Origin: Pseudidiomarina donghaiensis
GTDB lineage: Bacteria; Pseudomonadota; Gammaproteobacteria; Enterobacterales; Alteromonadaceae
NCBI RefSeq assembly: GCF_900116895.1
Contig: NZ_FPCF01000008.1
Location: 26,778 to 90,777, forward strand
Reading direction: 5' to 3'
DNA length: 64,000 bases
In this document: piece by piece, positions 45,429 through 54,571 of the stretch
How the letters are laid out: each line of letters begins with the position of its first letter
Position numbering within the stretch: the stretch's first letter is position 1
Notes under the pieces: generated by a model
Database searches by the model: none
The model's input: only the letters and a program-made list of their open reading frames with translations
What the model was told of the DNA's origin: nothing
Position numbers and translations under genes: made by a program

Positions 45429-45977
45429 ATGCCTGATACTGCAAGCACAAACCAACAGCGCCTAGCGCAGCTGAAAGCCTTTTACAGTGAAGGCGCCCCG
45501 AATGATCGCGGCTACACCTTGGTCGATTTATGGACCAAACCTGACAGCTGGCTTGAGCGCAGCCACATGTTTATTCAATGGATGTTTCCGCTGACCACCG
45601 ATAGCTCTGGCAACATTTATGCGCCCATTCTTGATGAGCCAACCATTCAATTCTTACGCAGTAACGCAGAAGCCCAAGACAACCTCGTGCGCAGTTTTGT
45701 GCGTTTTTGCGGCTTACTAGGCCTTCAGGTGGTTGCGACCGAACATGGCCCGCAAATTGCCATCGGCGACAATTTTGCGGAGCGCAAAACCGACTGGTTT
45801 ACCTTTGACTCGCACAACAATGCGCGCATCACTCGCGTATTAACTAGCTTGCAGCTGTTTGGGCGCGATGACTTGGCACGGGTGTTGTTTGATGGATTGA
45901 TTAGGTTAATGACCGATGAGCCAGCTTGTGGGATAGGGGAATATGCCGTGGAGCGTTGGCGAGCAGCTATTTGGTAA
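45429..45977 (+). CDS. Opioid growth factor receptor (OGFr)-related protein
   Basis: 182 residues similar to the OGFr conserved domain, a family widely found in bacteria despite its name: LERSHMFIQWMFPLTTDS, then RNAEAQDNLVRSFVRFCGLLGL, and NNARITRVLTSLQLFGRDDLA. Cytosolic; function unknown in bacteria. AAAGGGTC precedes ATG. It stands alone. Confidence 0.75.
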   Translation: MPDTASTNQQRLAQLKAFYSEGAPNDRGYTLVDLWTKPDSWLERSHMFIQWMFPLTTDSSGNIYAPILDEPTIQFLRSNAEAQDNLVRSFVRFCGLLGLQVVATEHGPQIAIGDNFAERKTDWFTFDSHNNARITRVLTSLQLFGRDDLARVLFDGLIRLMTDEPACGIGEYAVERWRAAIW

Positions 45978-46265
45978 TTTATGGGAAGTGATTTTTGGCT
46001 TGTTAGTGGCTTTAGAACTTAGAGTTTTGACACCTTCTATTCGACATTGGTGTACGCAAAGAACGAAGGTTGGAAATACGAATGTCGATGCACAGCGACT
46101 TTTGCTTATGAATAACTGCCTGAATGAAAGACTGCTCGAAAACAGGCCGTAAAATGCAAACTAACAGGCAAAGAAATTCTGACTGCTTTAGATGTTATGA
46201 ACTTTGAATCAAGTTACGTTTAATGCTAAAGATTTAGAGCTTTTGATCGTATAAGGACCCGAACA
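45978..46265 (+). pseudogene. Gene debris
   Basis: 288 bp with broken reading frames, e.g. TLVYAKNEGWKYECRC ending at a stop near 46112 preceded by a different frame with stops. It looks like the decayed end of a small gene, perhaps a former integron or island cargo gene. Confidence 0.3.
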
Positions 46266-46493
46266 ATGTGGAAGAATGGAACAGCAACGAGCACTCAGAT
46301 TGGTTATATAAACCGAAATAATCAAAAGAATCATGGCACTCGGGGAGTTCAAGGTACAGATCACAATGCTATTGCTTACAAGCTTGAATGTTTGGAGGAT
46401 GGATGTGGACACATCTATGGGGCAAATGGTACCGATGTTTTTCATCGTAAATGTCCAAAGTGTCAAAGCGGCAGTAGCGGTATTGAGTATTAA
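46266..46493 (+). CDS. Small zinc-ribbon-like protein
   Basis: 75 residues. Starts MWKNGTATSTQIGYINRNNQ, then GTDHNAIAYKLECLEDGCGHIYG and FHRKCPKCQSGSSG. Two pairs of cysteines (CLEDGC and CPKC) about 25 residues apart make a zinc-ribbon layout. I recall similar small proteins near mobile or defence regions, but no function. It sits alone between non-coding stretches. Confidence 0.6.
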   Translation: MWKNGTATSTQIGYINRNNQKNHGTRGVQGTDHNAIAYKLECLEDGCGHIYGANGTDVFHRKCPKCQSGSSGIEY

Positions 46494-46858
46494 GCCACGT
46501 TCTTTTTGAGCGTCGGTATTTGGCGCTAGGGACAATCTTCGCTGTTTGTGAACAGTGCCGCTAAAACGGTGAATAAATAGTCAGCAATGAGCGAGGAACG
46601 GACGTAATGCTCATTACTTAGAGGGTGAAAATAAGGATCGTCGGATTCGGTTTGCGGTCCGGTAATACGTCGAATAAACTCAGGCCTTACCACTGCGTGG
46701 CTTATTTAGTTGTAAGAAAAAAACACGCTCAAGGCGGCCAAGCACAAAATTCGCCAATCTATTCTCAACCATAAATCATTAGCGCATAATGCTGGCTATA
46801 CGAACATGTTCCGAATCCTGAGGCTTGCCGCAGCAAGCCACAACTTAACGGGTAGCCA
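46494..46858. other. Intergenic stretch with a short dispersed repeat
   Basis: 365 bp with no supported gene. Contains TCAGCAATGAGCGAGGAACG (46581-46600) continuing GAC, repeated almost exactly at 61520, and a small CTTGC-CGCA-GCAAG hairpin near 46832. No promoter is obvious. Confidence 0.5.
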
Positions 46859-47275
46859 ATGAACCAAAACCGCAAGGGCGCAAAACAGCTATTACAATTG
46901 CTTCAAGTCATGCCATTCATTGCGCTTGCCAGCGTGGCTGTCAGCATTTTAGCGCCAACGCTCGTCATTACCATTTACGCCTGGTTTAGCGAATCGCCCA
47001 GCGACATTTCTCAATTTGCCCAGGCAGTTGCACAGCCGGTCGCTTTTGTTTCAGTTATCGCTTTGGCGTTATTTATCAGCCGTAAATATTACCGTTCCGA
47101 AGCATCGCTTACTCAGGCGTTTATTATTGGTTTGGGCATATCGTGCGGATTGTTTTTCGCCGCTATGTGGATTGGTGAAATGGACAAATGGGCCGTGATG
47201 ACAATGATCGCTGCTCCTCTAGTTACGGTTGGTTCTTGGAAGCTCGCGACACAATCCGTCACCCCCACCCAGTAA
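46859..47275 (+). CDS. Hypothetical inner-membrane protein
   Basis: 138 residues with four predicted membrane helices (about 18-38, 57-77, 87-105, 110-130). Family not recognised. Next gene starts 33 bp downstream on the same strand. Confidence 0.55.
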   Translation: MNQNRKGAKQLLQLLQVMPFIALASVAVSILAPTLVITIYAWFSESPSDISQFAQAVAQPVAFVSVIALALFISRKYYRSEASLTQAFIIGLGISCGLFFAAMWIGEMDKWAVMTMIAAPLVTVGSWKLATQSVTPTQ

Positions 47276-47308
47276 ACTCTCTCATGTTGTCACTGCAAAG
47301 GAGAGTCA

Positions 47309-47758
47309 ATGTACCAACCACCGCGTTTTCACGAAAACATCCAGCTTGGCCCTTATCGCTATGAATTTTACTTTAATGGCCAAAGCGTGAATCTAGCTTA
47401 CCGAAATAACACGATAGGCACGCAACGTCGTGCTGACGCCGGCTTGGTGTTTTGGGGCGATGAAGCCAACGTGGTTTATCACGATCTTGAGCTTAATACC
47501 GAAGCTTTTGCGCTAGCGCTGCGGGTTTTGCCGGTTCTTGCGCATCGCATGGCCGAGTTGCAGCCGCTCGAGTTCAGTCTCACCGCCAATTCGCCGCGTA
47601 AAATCAAGCCGTATCAACGCTTTGCTAAGCGCTTGCACCGTTACCTTTGCCACTTGTACGATATTGAATTAACCGAACAGGGCGCACATTTTTTGCTCAA
47701 CAAGAAACCCAAAGCCGAGCGCACAAATTTGTCGCTACCGCCAGTTTTAATAAGATAA
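47309..47758 (+). CDS. Hypothetical protein
   Basis: 149 residues, beta-strand-rich first half (YRYEFYFNGQSVNLAYRNN, GLVFWGDEANVVYHDLEL), basic C-terminal half with KRLHRYLCHLYDIELTE. AAGGAG site before the ATG. No recognised family. Ten bp before the hydrolase gene, probably co-transcribed. Confidence 0.6.
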   Translation: MYQPPRFHENIQLGPYRYEFYFNGQSVNLAYRNNTIGTQRRADAGLVFWGDEANVVYHDLELNTEAFALALRVLPVLAHRMAELQPLEFSLTANSPRKIKPYQRFAKRLHRYLCHLYDIELTEQGAHFLLNKKPKAERTNLSLPPVLIR

Positions 47759-47767
47759 GGACTTCCC

Positions 47768-48271
47768 ATGCCAAACAAACCACTCGTGGTATTCAGTCAC
47801 GGCAAAGAAACCGGCCCGCAAGGCCGTAAAATTCGCAAATTACAAGAAATTGCAGAAGCGCAGGGCGCGCAGACAATTAGCGTGGATTACACGTCAACCT
47901 ATGACCCAACCGAGCGCGTGAACATACTGCTGAATACCGAGCTACCTGCGCACAATGGCTTGATTTTAGTGGGCTCGAGTATGGGCGGATATGTCAGCAC
48001 CACGGCGTCGGCTCAGTTAAAGCCCCATGGCTTGTTGTTGATGGCTCCAGCGTTTGGCTTACCCGGCTACCCCAATAATTACCCAGCCCCAGTCGCCAGC
48101 CAAGTTGCGGCTGTGCACGGCTGGCATGACGATGTGGTGCCGGTAGATAACGCCATTGCATGGGCGCGCCAGCACAACGTACGTTTGGTGCTGGTTAACG
48201 ACAATCATTCGCTGCATAGCGAGGTGCACACGGTTGGTCAGTTGCTTGTTGGTATGTTGCAGCAGTTGTAG
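47768..48271 (+). CDS. Small alpha/beta hydrolase (YcfP/YqiA-like esterase)
   Basis: 167 residues. Nucleophile elbow VGSSMGGYVS (Ser about residue 64), HGWHDDVVPVDN (Asp about 121) and HSLHSE (His about 146) form the triad. This is a compact hydrolase like E. coli YqiA/YcfP. Cytosolic; substrate unknown, likely a thioester or short ester. AAGGA precedes the start. Confidence 0.75.
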   Translation: MPNKPLVVFSHGKETGPQGRKIRKLQEIAEAQGAQTISVDYTSTYDPTERVNILLNTELPAHNGLILVGSSMGGYVSTTASAQLKPHGLLLMAPAFGLPGYPNNYPAPVASQVAAVHGWHDDVVPVDNAIAWARQHNVRLVLVNDNHSLHSEVHTVGQLLVGMLQQL

Positions 48272-48360
48272 GCGCAATTATCTTACGAAAGGATACGTTT
48301 GACCACGTGCATCAATATAAATAGCCTGTTAGCCCTTCTAAACTTTCTGAGGGCCACGGA

Positions 48361-48403
48361 TGGCAATTTTTATTAAACACACATATAATTCCCCTTTAAG
48401 GGG
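48361..48403 (+). promoter_or_regulatory. Promoter and operator palindrome upstream of the MqsA-like gene
   Basis: TATAAT at 48384-48389 with a weak -35 (TGGCAA, 48361) at 17 bp. Directly after it lies CCCCTTTAAGGGG (48391-48403), a palindrome about the central T that would cover the transcription start, the layout of an autorepressor operator. Confidence 0.65.
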
Positions 48404-48447
48404 TATATCGTTGTGTCTTTCAAGCTCGTGTAAATAAAGGAGGTTAT

Positions 48448-48882
48448 ATGTCGGAATTAACGGAAAAAACCTGTCCGTTCTGTGGCAAAGGGAAATTGCA
48501 TGAAGACCAGAAAAAACAACGGTACGAGCTCCAAGGGCAGTCGATCACTATTTTACAGCCTGGTATTTATTGTGACACATGCGATGAAGCCATTTTGGAG
48601 CCTGAGCATTTAAGAGCAACGCGTCGCGAACTTCAGACTTTTCGTGCTCGTATAGAGGGAATACTTAGCCCCGATGAAATTAAAAAAATCCGTAAAAAAA
48701 TCGGCTTAAACCAGCGACAGGCAGGAACGCTGTTTGGTGGTGGAAAAAATGCATTTTCTCGTTACGAGCAAGGTGAGCTGGCGCCGCCAAAGGCAGTGAG
48801 TTTATTGCTGTCGCTACTGGATAGGCACCCGCAACTGTGTGATGAGCTCTTCCAAACAGTAGCCCCACGTCAAAGCCCCTGA
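48448..48882 (+). CDS. Solitary MqsA-like antitoxin/regulator
   Basis: 144 residues. N-terminal zinc domain with two CxxC motifs (KTCPFCGKG and IYCDTCDEAI), C-terminal Xre helix-turn-helix (KIRKKIGLNQRQAGTLFGGG, NAFSRYEQGELAPPKAV). Same architecture as E. coli MqsA, but no MqsR toxin gene is present on either side. AAAGGAGG precedes the start. The SMC operon begins 58 bp after its stop, so it is well placed to regulate it. Confidence 0.8.
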   Translation: MSELTEKTCPFCGKGKLHEDQKKQRYELQGQSITILQPGIYCDTCDEAILEPEHLRATRRELQTFRARIEGILSPDEIKKIRKKIGLNQRQAGTLFGGGKNAFSRYEQGELAPPKAVSLLLSLLDRHPQLCDELFQTVAPRQSP

Positions 48883-48939
48883 TATTATCCTTTGCATAAG
48901 AATTCATTGCATAAGAACACGTGCCAAGAAAGGAACAAA

Positions 48940-51900
48940 ATGGCGAAGCTACTCAAAATTATCATGATTCACGGCCATTTGCCGGGTGTGGTGGAGTTGG
49001 ATCTGGACGGTCATACCAACATTTGCGGCAGCAATGCTTCGGGCAAAACCACGCTGCAGCGCATGATTCCGGTGTTTTATGGCGAGCTGCCGAATAAAGT
49101 GGTGCCGCGCACTCGTTTGAATTTCGATAAGTATTACCTGCCGCACAAAAACAGTTATGTCATTTATGAGTACGAGCGCCCGCAAAACGGTGTGGCGCAA
49201 GTGGTGCTCACCAAGCGCGCCGACGGTGTGGATTACCGTTTTGTCGATGCGCCATACCAGCCTGAGCATTACCTAATTGAGAAAAAAGACACCGTGGTGG
49301 CGCGCGAATACAACGAGTGGGCGCAAGAAATGCGCGCGCGTGGCGTGGACATGTCCGCCAAAATTTCCAACACCACCGAATACCGCAATATTATTCTGAA
49401 TGACATTAAAAACGACCGTAGCAACCGCAGTGAAAGCCTGAAGCATCGGCAGTTGGCGTCGCGCTATGGCCTAGCGCATGACAAGTTTCATTTGCGCCAT
49501 ATGGAAAAGCTAGTGTCAGCGGTGCATGCCAAAGAAGGCAAAATGGATACGCTCAAGAGTATGTTGGCAGCTATTTTGGAAGAAGATGGCTACCAACGCC
49601 CGGCGAATACCATGACGGGCGATAAAATTCGTAGCTGGCTGCGCGAAATGAAGCAGTTTATGAAGGTTGAGAAACTGCAGCAATCTTTGGCTGATATTGA
49701 GCGAAACAGTGCCGAACGCTCGCGAAATTTGGCTATTTTGTGGCATTTAAAGGGTTTAATAGAAAGCGATTTTAGCACGCAAAAACGCAACAAAGCTGAC
49801 ACCGAAGAGGCCATTCAATCGCAAAAGCGGGCGATGAGCGAGGCGCAAGAAGCGTACGAGCAGCGCCGGGGTAGTTTGCGTGACAAGAAAAACGATGCCC
49901 AAGCGGATTTAGAAAAAAGCCAGCAGCAGCTTGATGATGCGCAGCGCCAGTATGACGATTACCGCACGGCTGACATTGAGCGTATTGGGCGTGAGCTTGA
50001 GCAGTTGCCAGAGCGGCGCGACGAGTTGCAGGGCTTAGAGCAGCATTACACGGTGATGATGGAAGCGCACCGCGGCGCCGAGCAAGAGCTGCAAAGTCAT
50101 AAGTTGAAACTGACCCAGCAGCTAGAGCAAGCCAAAGAGAAAATTCAGGCCAAAATTAACGATAAACATCAGCAGCAAAATACCGTTCGTCAGCATGAGT
50201 TAGATGCCACCAAGGCGATGAATTTGGAGCTGCAACGCGCGCAAGAAACGGTGCGTGCGCAATATGACGAGCAGTTAGAAAAGCTGCAGAACGAGCTTGC
50301 CGCGAAGCGAGCGCAGCAAGATTTGTCGATGCTCAATAGCGAAGAAATTGAGCAGCGTAATTTGGCAGAATTACGTTTAGATAAGGCGCAAGAGCAGCTG
50401 GACAATCAACGCTCTCATACGCGCAAACAACAAGACGCCTTGAACACCGCCTTGCGCGGTCGTGAGCAGGCCGACCGAAAGGCCAAAGAAGCGCGTAGTA
50501 CCGTGGTGCACGGCGAGCAGTTTATTGAGCAGTTGCGTAAGCGCTTAGAGCCTACAGCGGGTAGCTTGCGACAGTTTTTGTCGCAGAATGTCGAGAATTG
50601 GCAGCATAATTTTGGCCGTGTACTGGCCGAACCATTGCTTGAGCGTACAGACTTGGCACCGCTGGTTGTTACGGAGCAGCCGGAAGCTGAGCAACAACCC
50701 GCAAACAGCTTATTCGGCGTACAGCTTGATCTGCAGGCTATCGAGGTGCCTGAGTACGCGCTCACTGAAGAGCGGTTGCAAGAGCAGCTTGAACAGGCCG
50801 TTGAGCAGTGGGAACGCCAGAAAATTCAGCTAGAAGCTGCAGAAAAAGCCCTCGCCAAAGCGGTTGAAGAGGCCAAGCAGCAACAGCAAGCCTTTGAGCA
50901 GGCGCAGCAACAACAAAAAAGCTTTGAAAACGATGTGGCCTATGCGCGCGACCATAAGCAGCGCCTGGCCCATGAGCATGCGCAACTAGACAAAGAACGT
51001 AAAAAGGCCATTCGTGAGCGTCTTGAACAGTTGCAGCAGCAACTTACCCACGCCAAACAACAGCGCCAAGATGCACTGCAAGAGCTTGAAGCCGATCATC
51101 ATGCCCGCGCGCTAGAGCAAACCGCTGAGTTTCAAGAGCAACTTCAGATTTTGCAAGACGCCATTGACGACTTAAACAGTGAGCTTTCACGTAAGCAGGC
51201 CAACACCAAAGAGCAGATAAAAGAAGCCGAACAGGCGTTTAGTGCCAAACTGGCCGAGCAGGGTGTTGATGAGAAAAAGCTGCAGCACATTAAGCAGCAA
51301 ATTGGCACGCTTGAAGCGCATATTCGTGATACTGAAAGCCAGCGCGATACTTTTCAAAATTATCAGCAGTTTATCAAGGTGACTTGGGAAAAATTGCGGC
51401 CACAATGGCTGCAAACCGAGCAGCAGGCCAAGCAGCAATTGCGCGATGCCACAGCTGCCTTTGAGCGCCATGAAGCCGATTACAAAGCCAAGCGGCAAGC
51501 GGACAGCGCCCAGTTGCAGAAACTGAAAGAGCGGTTAGAAAAAGCCGAAAAGCACGTACAAAGCTTGTCGAGCTTAACCTCGCGTTTAGCTGACTTGCCG
51601 GTAGCGACGCAACAACCGCCAGCGGAAACCGTGAGCGGGCTTGAGCAGGGCGATGTGAGCGAACGCATTGCGCGGGCTAATCAGCTACTTGATGACAAGC
51701 AAAAAGCTGACAAAAAATTGGATGACGCCATTAATGCCCTTGAGGCGGAGCTGCGCAAAGACTCTGATCTTGACATGGTGCGCTTTATTGAAAAATCGTT
51801 TGCCGATTTAGGCGAAGCCCCTGACATTCAAGCGCGTGTGCACAAGCTTGGCGAATTGGTGAATGTGCTTGAAGCCAAACAGCATCAAATTTTGGCGCAA

Positions 51901-52650
51901 GGCCGCACCATTGGGACGGATCTTGAAAAATTCTTTACGGTTTTCAATGACATTCACAAGCGTGTAAGTGACTACAGCCGCCGCTTAACCCAGGCCGTGG
52001 GCGATGAACTGAACCTAGATGGCATTGACAAAGCAGAAGTGAAAATTAGCTCGACGATTGATGAGTTGAGCTTCTGGAAGCCGCTAAAAGAAATGACCTA
52101 CCACTATCGCCAGTGGCAGGCCTCGGGCGAGCCCATTCCGCCAGATGAATACCTTGATGAGCTAAGTGACGTGGCTGATTTAATTAAAGCTAACCAAGAA
52201 TACAGTATTGAGTCGTTGCTAAAATTACAGCTGAACCTGATTGAAAACGGCGAGCCGGTGGTAATTCGTAACGACCGTCAGTTAACGGACTCGTCCAGCC
52301 ACGGTATGGCGTACTTAATTTTGTGCAAATTCTTGTTGGCATTTACGCGATTGCTGCGCCCCGAGCAGGCCGGCGTGACCATTCACTGGCCCATTGATGA
52401 AATTGGCACCTTGGCGTACCACAACGTTGAGAAACTGTTTGATGCCTGTAACCACAACAACATCGACATTGTGGGGGCGTTTCCGAACCCCGAGTCAGAC
52501 GTGTTGCTGTTGTTTAAACACCGTTACCTCATTGAGCCTCATGCTGAGCTGCCTAACAAAGGCCAGTTGAAACGCATTAAGCCGCGGGTGTCGGAGCTGT
52601 CGCGTAAGCTGCAAGACTTGCAACGTAAACCGCAGGAGGCGGAAGCATGA
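48940..52650 (+). CDS. Wadjet/Mks-like SMC ATPase (JetC-like)
   Basis: 1236 residues from ATG 48940 (AAAGGA site; the frame opens upstream at 48892). Walker A GSNASGKTT (30-38), then coiled coil over about residues 250-960 (long Gln/Glu/Lys heptads), with a hinge-like non-coiled segment near 540-620. C-terminal signature TDSSSHGMAYLI and Walker B VTIHWPIDEIGTL complete the head. MukB/SMC-type loop-extruding ATPase, probably acting on plasmid DNA with the next three proteins. It resembles proteins once listed as DUF3584 (from memory). Confidence 0.8.
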   Translation: MAKLLKIIMIHGHLPGVVELDLDGHTNICGSNASGKTTLQRMIPVFYGELPNKVVPRTRLNFDKYYLPHKNSYVIYEYERPQNGVAQVVLTKRADGVDYRFVDAPYQPEHYLIEKKDTVVAREYNEWAQEMRARGVDMSAKISNTTEYRNIILNDIKNDRSNRSESLKHRQLASRYGLAHDKFHLRHMEKLVSAVHAKEGKMDTLKSMLAAILEEDGYQRPANTMTGDKIRSWLREMKQFMKVEKLQQSLADIERNSAERSRNLAILWHLKGLIESDFSTQKRNKADTEEAIQSQKRAMSEAQEAYEQRRGSLRDKKNDAQADLEKSQQQLDDAQRQYDDYRTADIERIGRELEQLPERRDELQGLEQHYTVMMEAHRGAEQELQSHKLKLTQQLEQAKEKIQAKINDKHQQQNTVRQHELDATKAMNLELQRAQETVRAQYDEQLEKLQNELAAKRAQQDLSMLNSEEIEQRNLAELRLDKAQEQLDNQRSHTRKQQDALNTALRGREQADRKAKEARSTVVHGEQFIEQLRKRLEPTAGSLRQFLSQNVENWQHNFGRVLAEPLLERTDLAPLVVTEQPEAEQQPANSLFGVQLDLQAIEVPEYALTEERLQEQLEQAVEQWERQKIQLEAAEKALAKAVEEAKQQQQAFEQAQQQQKSFENDVAYARDHKQRLAHEHAQLDKERKKAIRERLEQLQQQLTHAKQQRQDALQELEADHHARALEQTAEFQEQLQILQDAIDDLNSELSRKQANTKEQIKEAEQAFSAKLAEQGVDEKKLQHIKQQIGTLEAHIRDTESQRDTFQNYQQFIKVTWEKLRPQWLQTEQQAKQQLRDATAAFERHEADYKAKRQADSAQLQKLKERLEKAEKHVQSLSSLTSRLADLPVATQQPPAETVSGLEQGDVSERIARANQLLDDKQKADKKLDDAINALEAELRKDSDLDMVRFIEKSFADLGEAPDIQARVHKLGELVNVLEAKQHQILAQGRTIGTDLEKFFTVFNDIHKRVSDYSRRLTQAVGDELNLDGIDKAEVKISSTIDELSFWKPLKEMTYHYRQWQASGEPIPPDEYLDELSDVADLIKANQEYSIESLLKLQLNLIENGEPVVIRNDRQLTDSSSHGMAYLILCKFLLAFTRLLRPEQAGVTIHWPIDEIGTLAYHNVEKLFDACNHNNIDIVGAFPNPESDVLLLFKHRYLIEPHAELPNKGQLKRIKPRVSELSRKLQDLQRKPQEAEA

Positions 52651-53300
52651 GTACGACAATGAGTGCAAGTATGAGCGTGCATGGGCCGTTAGTTGAGCAA
52701 TTGTTGGAGGGGCAGTTTATTTGCGCCATTACCAACGAAGAGTATTTTGCCAAATTACAGCACGACGACGTGCGTGAGGGCATTGACGCCTATTTGAAGC
52801 CGCTGAATCGACGCGTGGCCAGCAATGACGACAACAGCGTGTATTTTCTGGCGTACCGTGACATTGACGACCCAGCGCGTGAGCATTTAAAGCAACAGCT
52901 TGGGGTGATCATGAGCTCGCTATTGCCGTTGCTTGAATGGCTAACTTACGTGCAAGAGGCCATGGGCAGTGACGGTATTCTTACCGCCGGTGACACCTTG
53001 AAACTACAAGAGTTGGTGATAAAAACTGAGGACAACCCAAGCTTACGCCAGCGCTTGCAAAGTTTAGCGAGCGACAAGTTCTTCGGCTCAAGTGCTGACT
53101 CGGTTGATGCGCAGGCCAAGCAAGTGGCCAAACGCTTGGTGGAACATGGCTATTTAGTGCAGCCCCACAGCAGCCGTTTGTATTTTACCGTGACCGGGAA
53201 AATTGATTACCTGCTTGAACTCGTTCGTTTTATTAAAGACGAAGAAAATATTCCGCTGGATGATTACCAAAACAGCCAGGCGCAAACGGAGTTGCTGTAA
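52647..53300 (+). CDS. MukE/MksE-like winged-helix subunit (JetB-like)
   Basis: 217 residues, ATGA overlap with the SMC gene. Mixed helical protein with a region typical of MukE-class subunits (LKQQLGVIMSSLLPLLEWL, TLKLQELVIKTEDNPSLRQR, LVEHGYLVQPHSSRLYFTVTG, the last a winged-helix end). It would bind the kleisin and regulate the SMC head. Position in the operon and size support the assignment more than any single motif. Confidence 0.68.
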   Translation: MSTTMSASMSVHGPLVEQLLEGQFICAITNEEYFAKLQHDDVREGIDAYLKPLNRRVASNDDNSVYFLAYRDIDDPAREHLKQQLGVIMSSLLPLLEWLTYVQEAMGSDGILTAGDTLKLQELVIKTEDNPSLRQRLQSLASDKFFGSSADSVDAQAKQVAKRLVEHGYLVQPHSSRLYFTVTGKIDYLLELVRFIKDEENIPLDDYQNSQAQTELL

Positions 53301-54571
53301 TGGCGACCTATGACGATGACAAGCAACATTTAAGTAGCCTGTTTGAGGTTGGCGCGGAGCGTTTAAAACTGATTGGCGATAACGCCAAGGTGCTCATGCA
53401 GGGCTATTTAACCGGTGGTATTGACCCAGCAGCGCTGAATGAGCGCACGTTGCGTCGGTTAATTAACGCGCGGGTGTTGTACCAACCGGATGATAGCCAT
53501 GAGCTGAAGTTGCGACACCCAGTGACGCAGCTTGTCGCGGCCTTGGTTACCGATGAAAGCCGTCGTGCCATACATGCCGACATTGCGGATAAATTGGTGA
53601 GTATTCGCGGCTTTGTCGAAGGGCTGCGAGAAGCTCAGCGCATGGGCGATAGCTTACGCGTAGATAGCCAAATGCTGCGCATTGACGAAGCCGTGTACGA
53701 CCTGACCGCACAATTTGAAGAAGCCATTTATAGCTTGTGGCATCGGTTAAATTCGAACTTTGGTTTTGTCAGTAATTTAAGCGACAAAATTCGCGAAAAC
53801 GAACGTGCTCAGCAACAGATCAAGCGTTTAATTGACGGCATGTCATTGATTGATTTTGACGAGCTGATTGAGCTGGCCGAGGGCAATCCGACGCTGCGTA
53901 AAATATTAGTCAGCCGCCTGCAACAACAAATGAGCGCGCATCACGGTAGCTTGTTGGAAGTGCAAAAGCGCCTAGTTGAACTCATGACACGTTTCCGCGA
54001 GCAGCAAGAGCGCAGCTTGTTGGTGTTAAACATGGCCGGCTTTTTGCGTGAACACCCTGGTTTTATGGTGGGCGATTATTCGTATCGCACGCAGGTACCG
54101 GCGTTAGTGAATTGCGCGGCGCCAATTATGCCGGCCGCAGCGGTGGGGCTAGATAAGCCAGAACAGCAAAGCGACATAACGCAGTTAGTGCATACGCTTT
54201 ACCGCCAGTTAGCGTTGAAACAGAAAACCGACACTTCGAGTGTATCGGCCGATGCGCTGCAGGGTTCGGTGCAAAGCACAGCGGCCCAACAAGCCGTTGA
54301 AGCCCGCCAGCAGCAGCTAAAAGAAGACGCTATGCGCTATTTTATTCATGTGTGCGAAGCGCCAGAGCCGCCTTCGGCATTGGCCTTTTTGGCTGCCGAA
54401 GAGTTGGAATGGCCGCCTGAAGTGTGGCTGTTTCAGGTGCTGGCCGAATACAATGCCTTGCCGCGCCAAGAGCAAAAATTATTTGCCATTACCCGCGACG
54501 AGCGCCGCATAAGCGTGTTTAACCATGTGCACATTATTGAAGACTTGGCGGTGAGGTTTAAGGCCGCATGA
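53300..54571 (+). CDS. Kleisin-like subunit (JetA/MksF-like)
   Basis: 423 residues; shares one base with the preceding stop. Mostly helical: an N-terminal domain with LNERTLRRLINARVLYQPDD, a central long helix (RIDEAVYDLTAQFEEAIYSL, LSDKIRENERAQQQIKRLI) and a C-terminal winged-helix-like region (YFIHVCEAPEPPSAL, LPRQEQKLFAITRDERRISV). This is consistent with a MukF/MksF kleisin bridging the SMC heads. No diagnostic motif; identity comes from operon context. Confidence 0.66.
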   Translation: MATYDDDKQHLSSLFEVGAERLKLIGDNAKVLMQGYLTGGIDPAALNERTLRRLINARVLYQPDDSHELKLRHPVTQLVAALVTDESRRAIHADIADKLVSIRGFVEGLREAQRMGDSLRVDSQMLRIDEAVYDLTAQFEEAIYSLWHRLNSNFGFVSNLSDKIRENERAQQQIKRLIDGMSLIDFDELIELAEGNPTLRKILVSRLQQQMSAHHGSLLEVQKRLVELMTRFREQQERSLLVLNMAGFLREHPGFMVGDYSYRTQVPALVNCAAPIMPAAAVGLDKPEQQSDITQLVHTLYRQLALKQKTDTSSVSADALQGSVQSTAAQQAVEARQQQLKEDAMRYFIHVCEAPEPPSALAFLAAEELEWPPEVWLFQVLAEYNALPRQEQKLFAITRDERRISVFNHVHIIEDLAVRFKAA

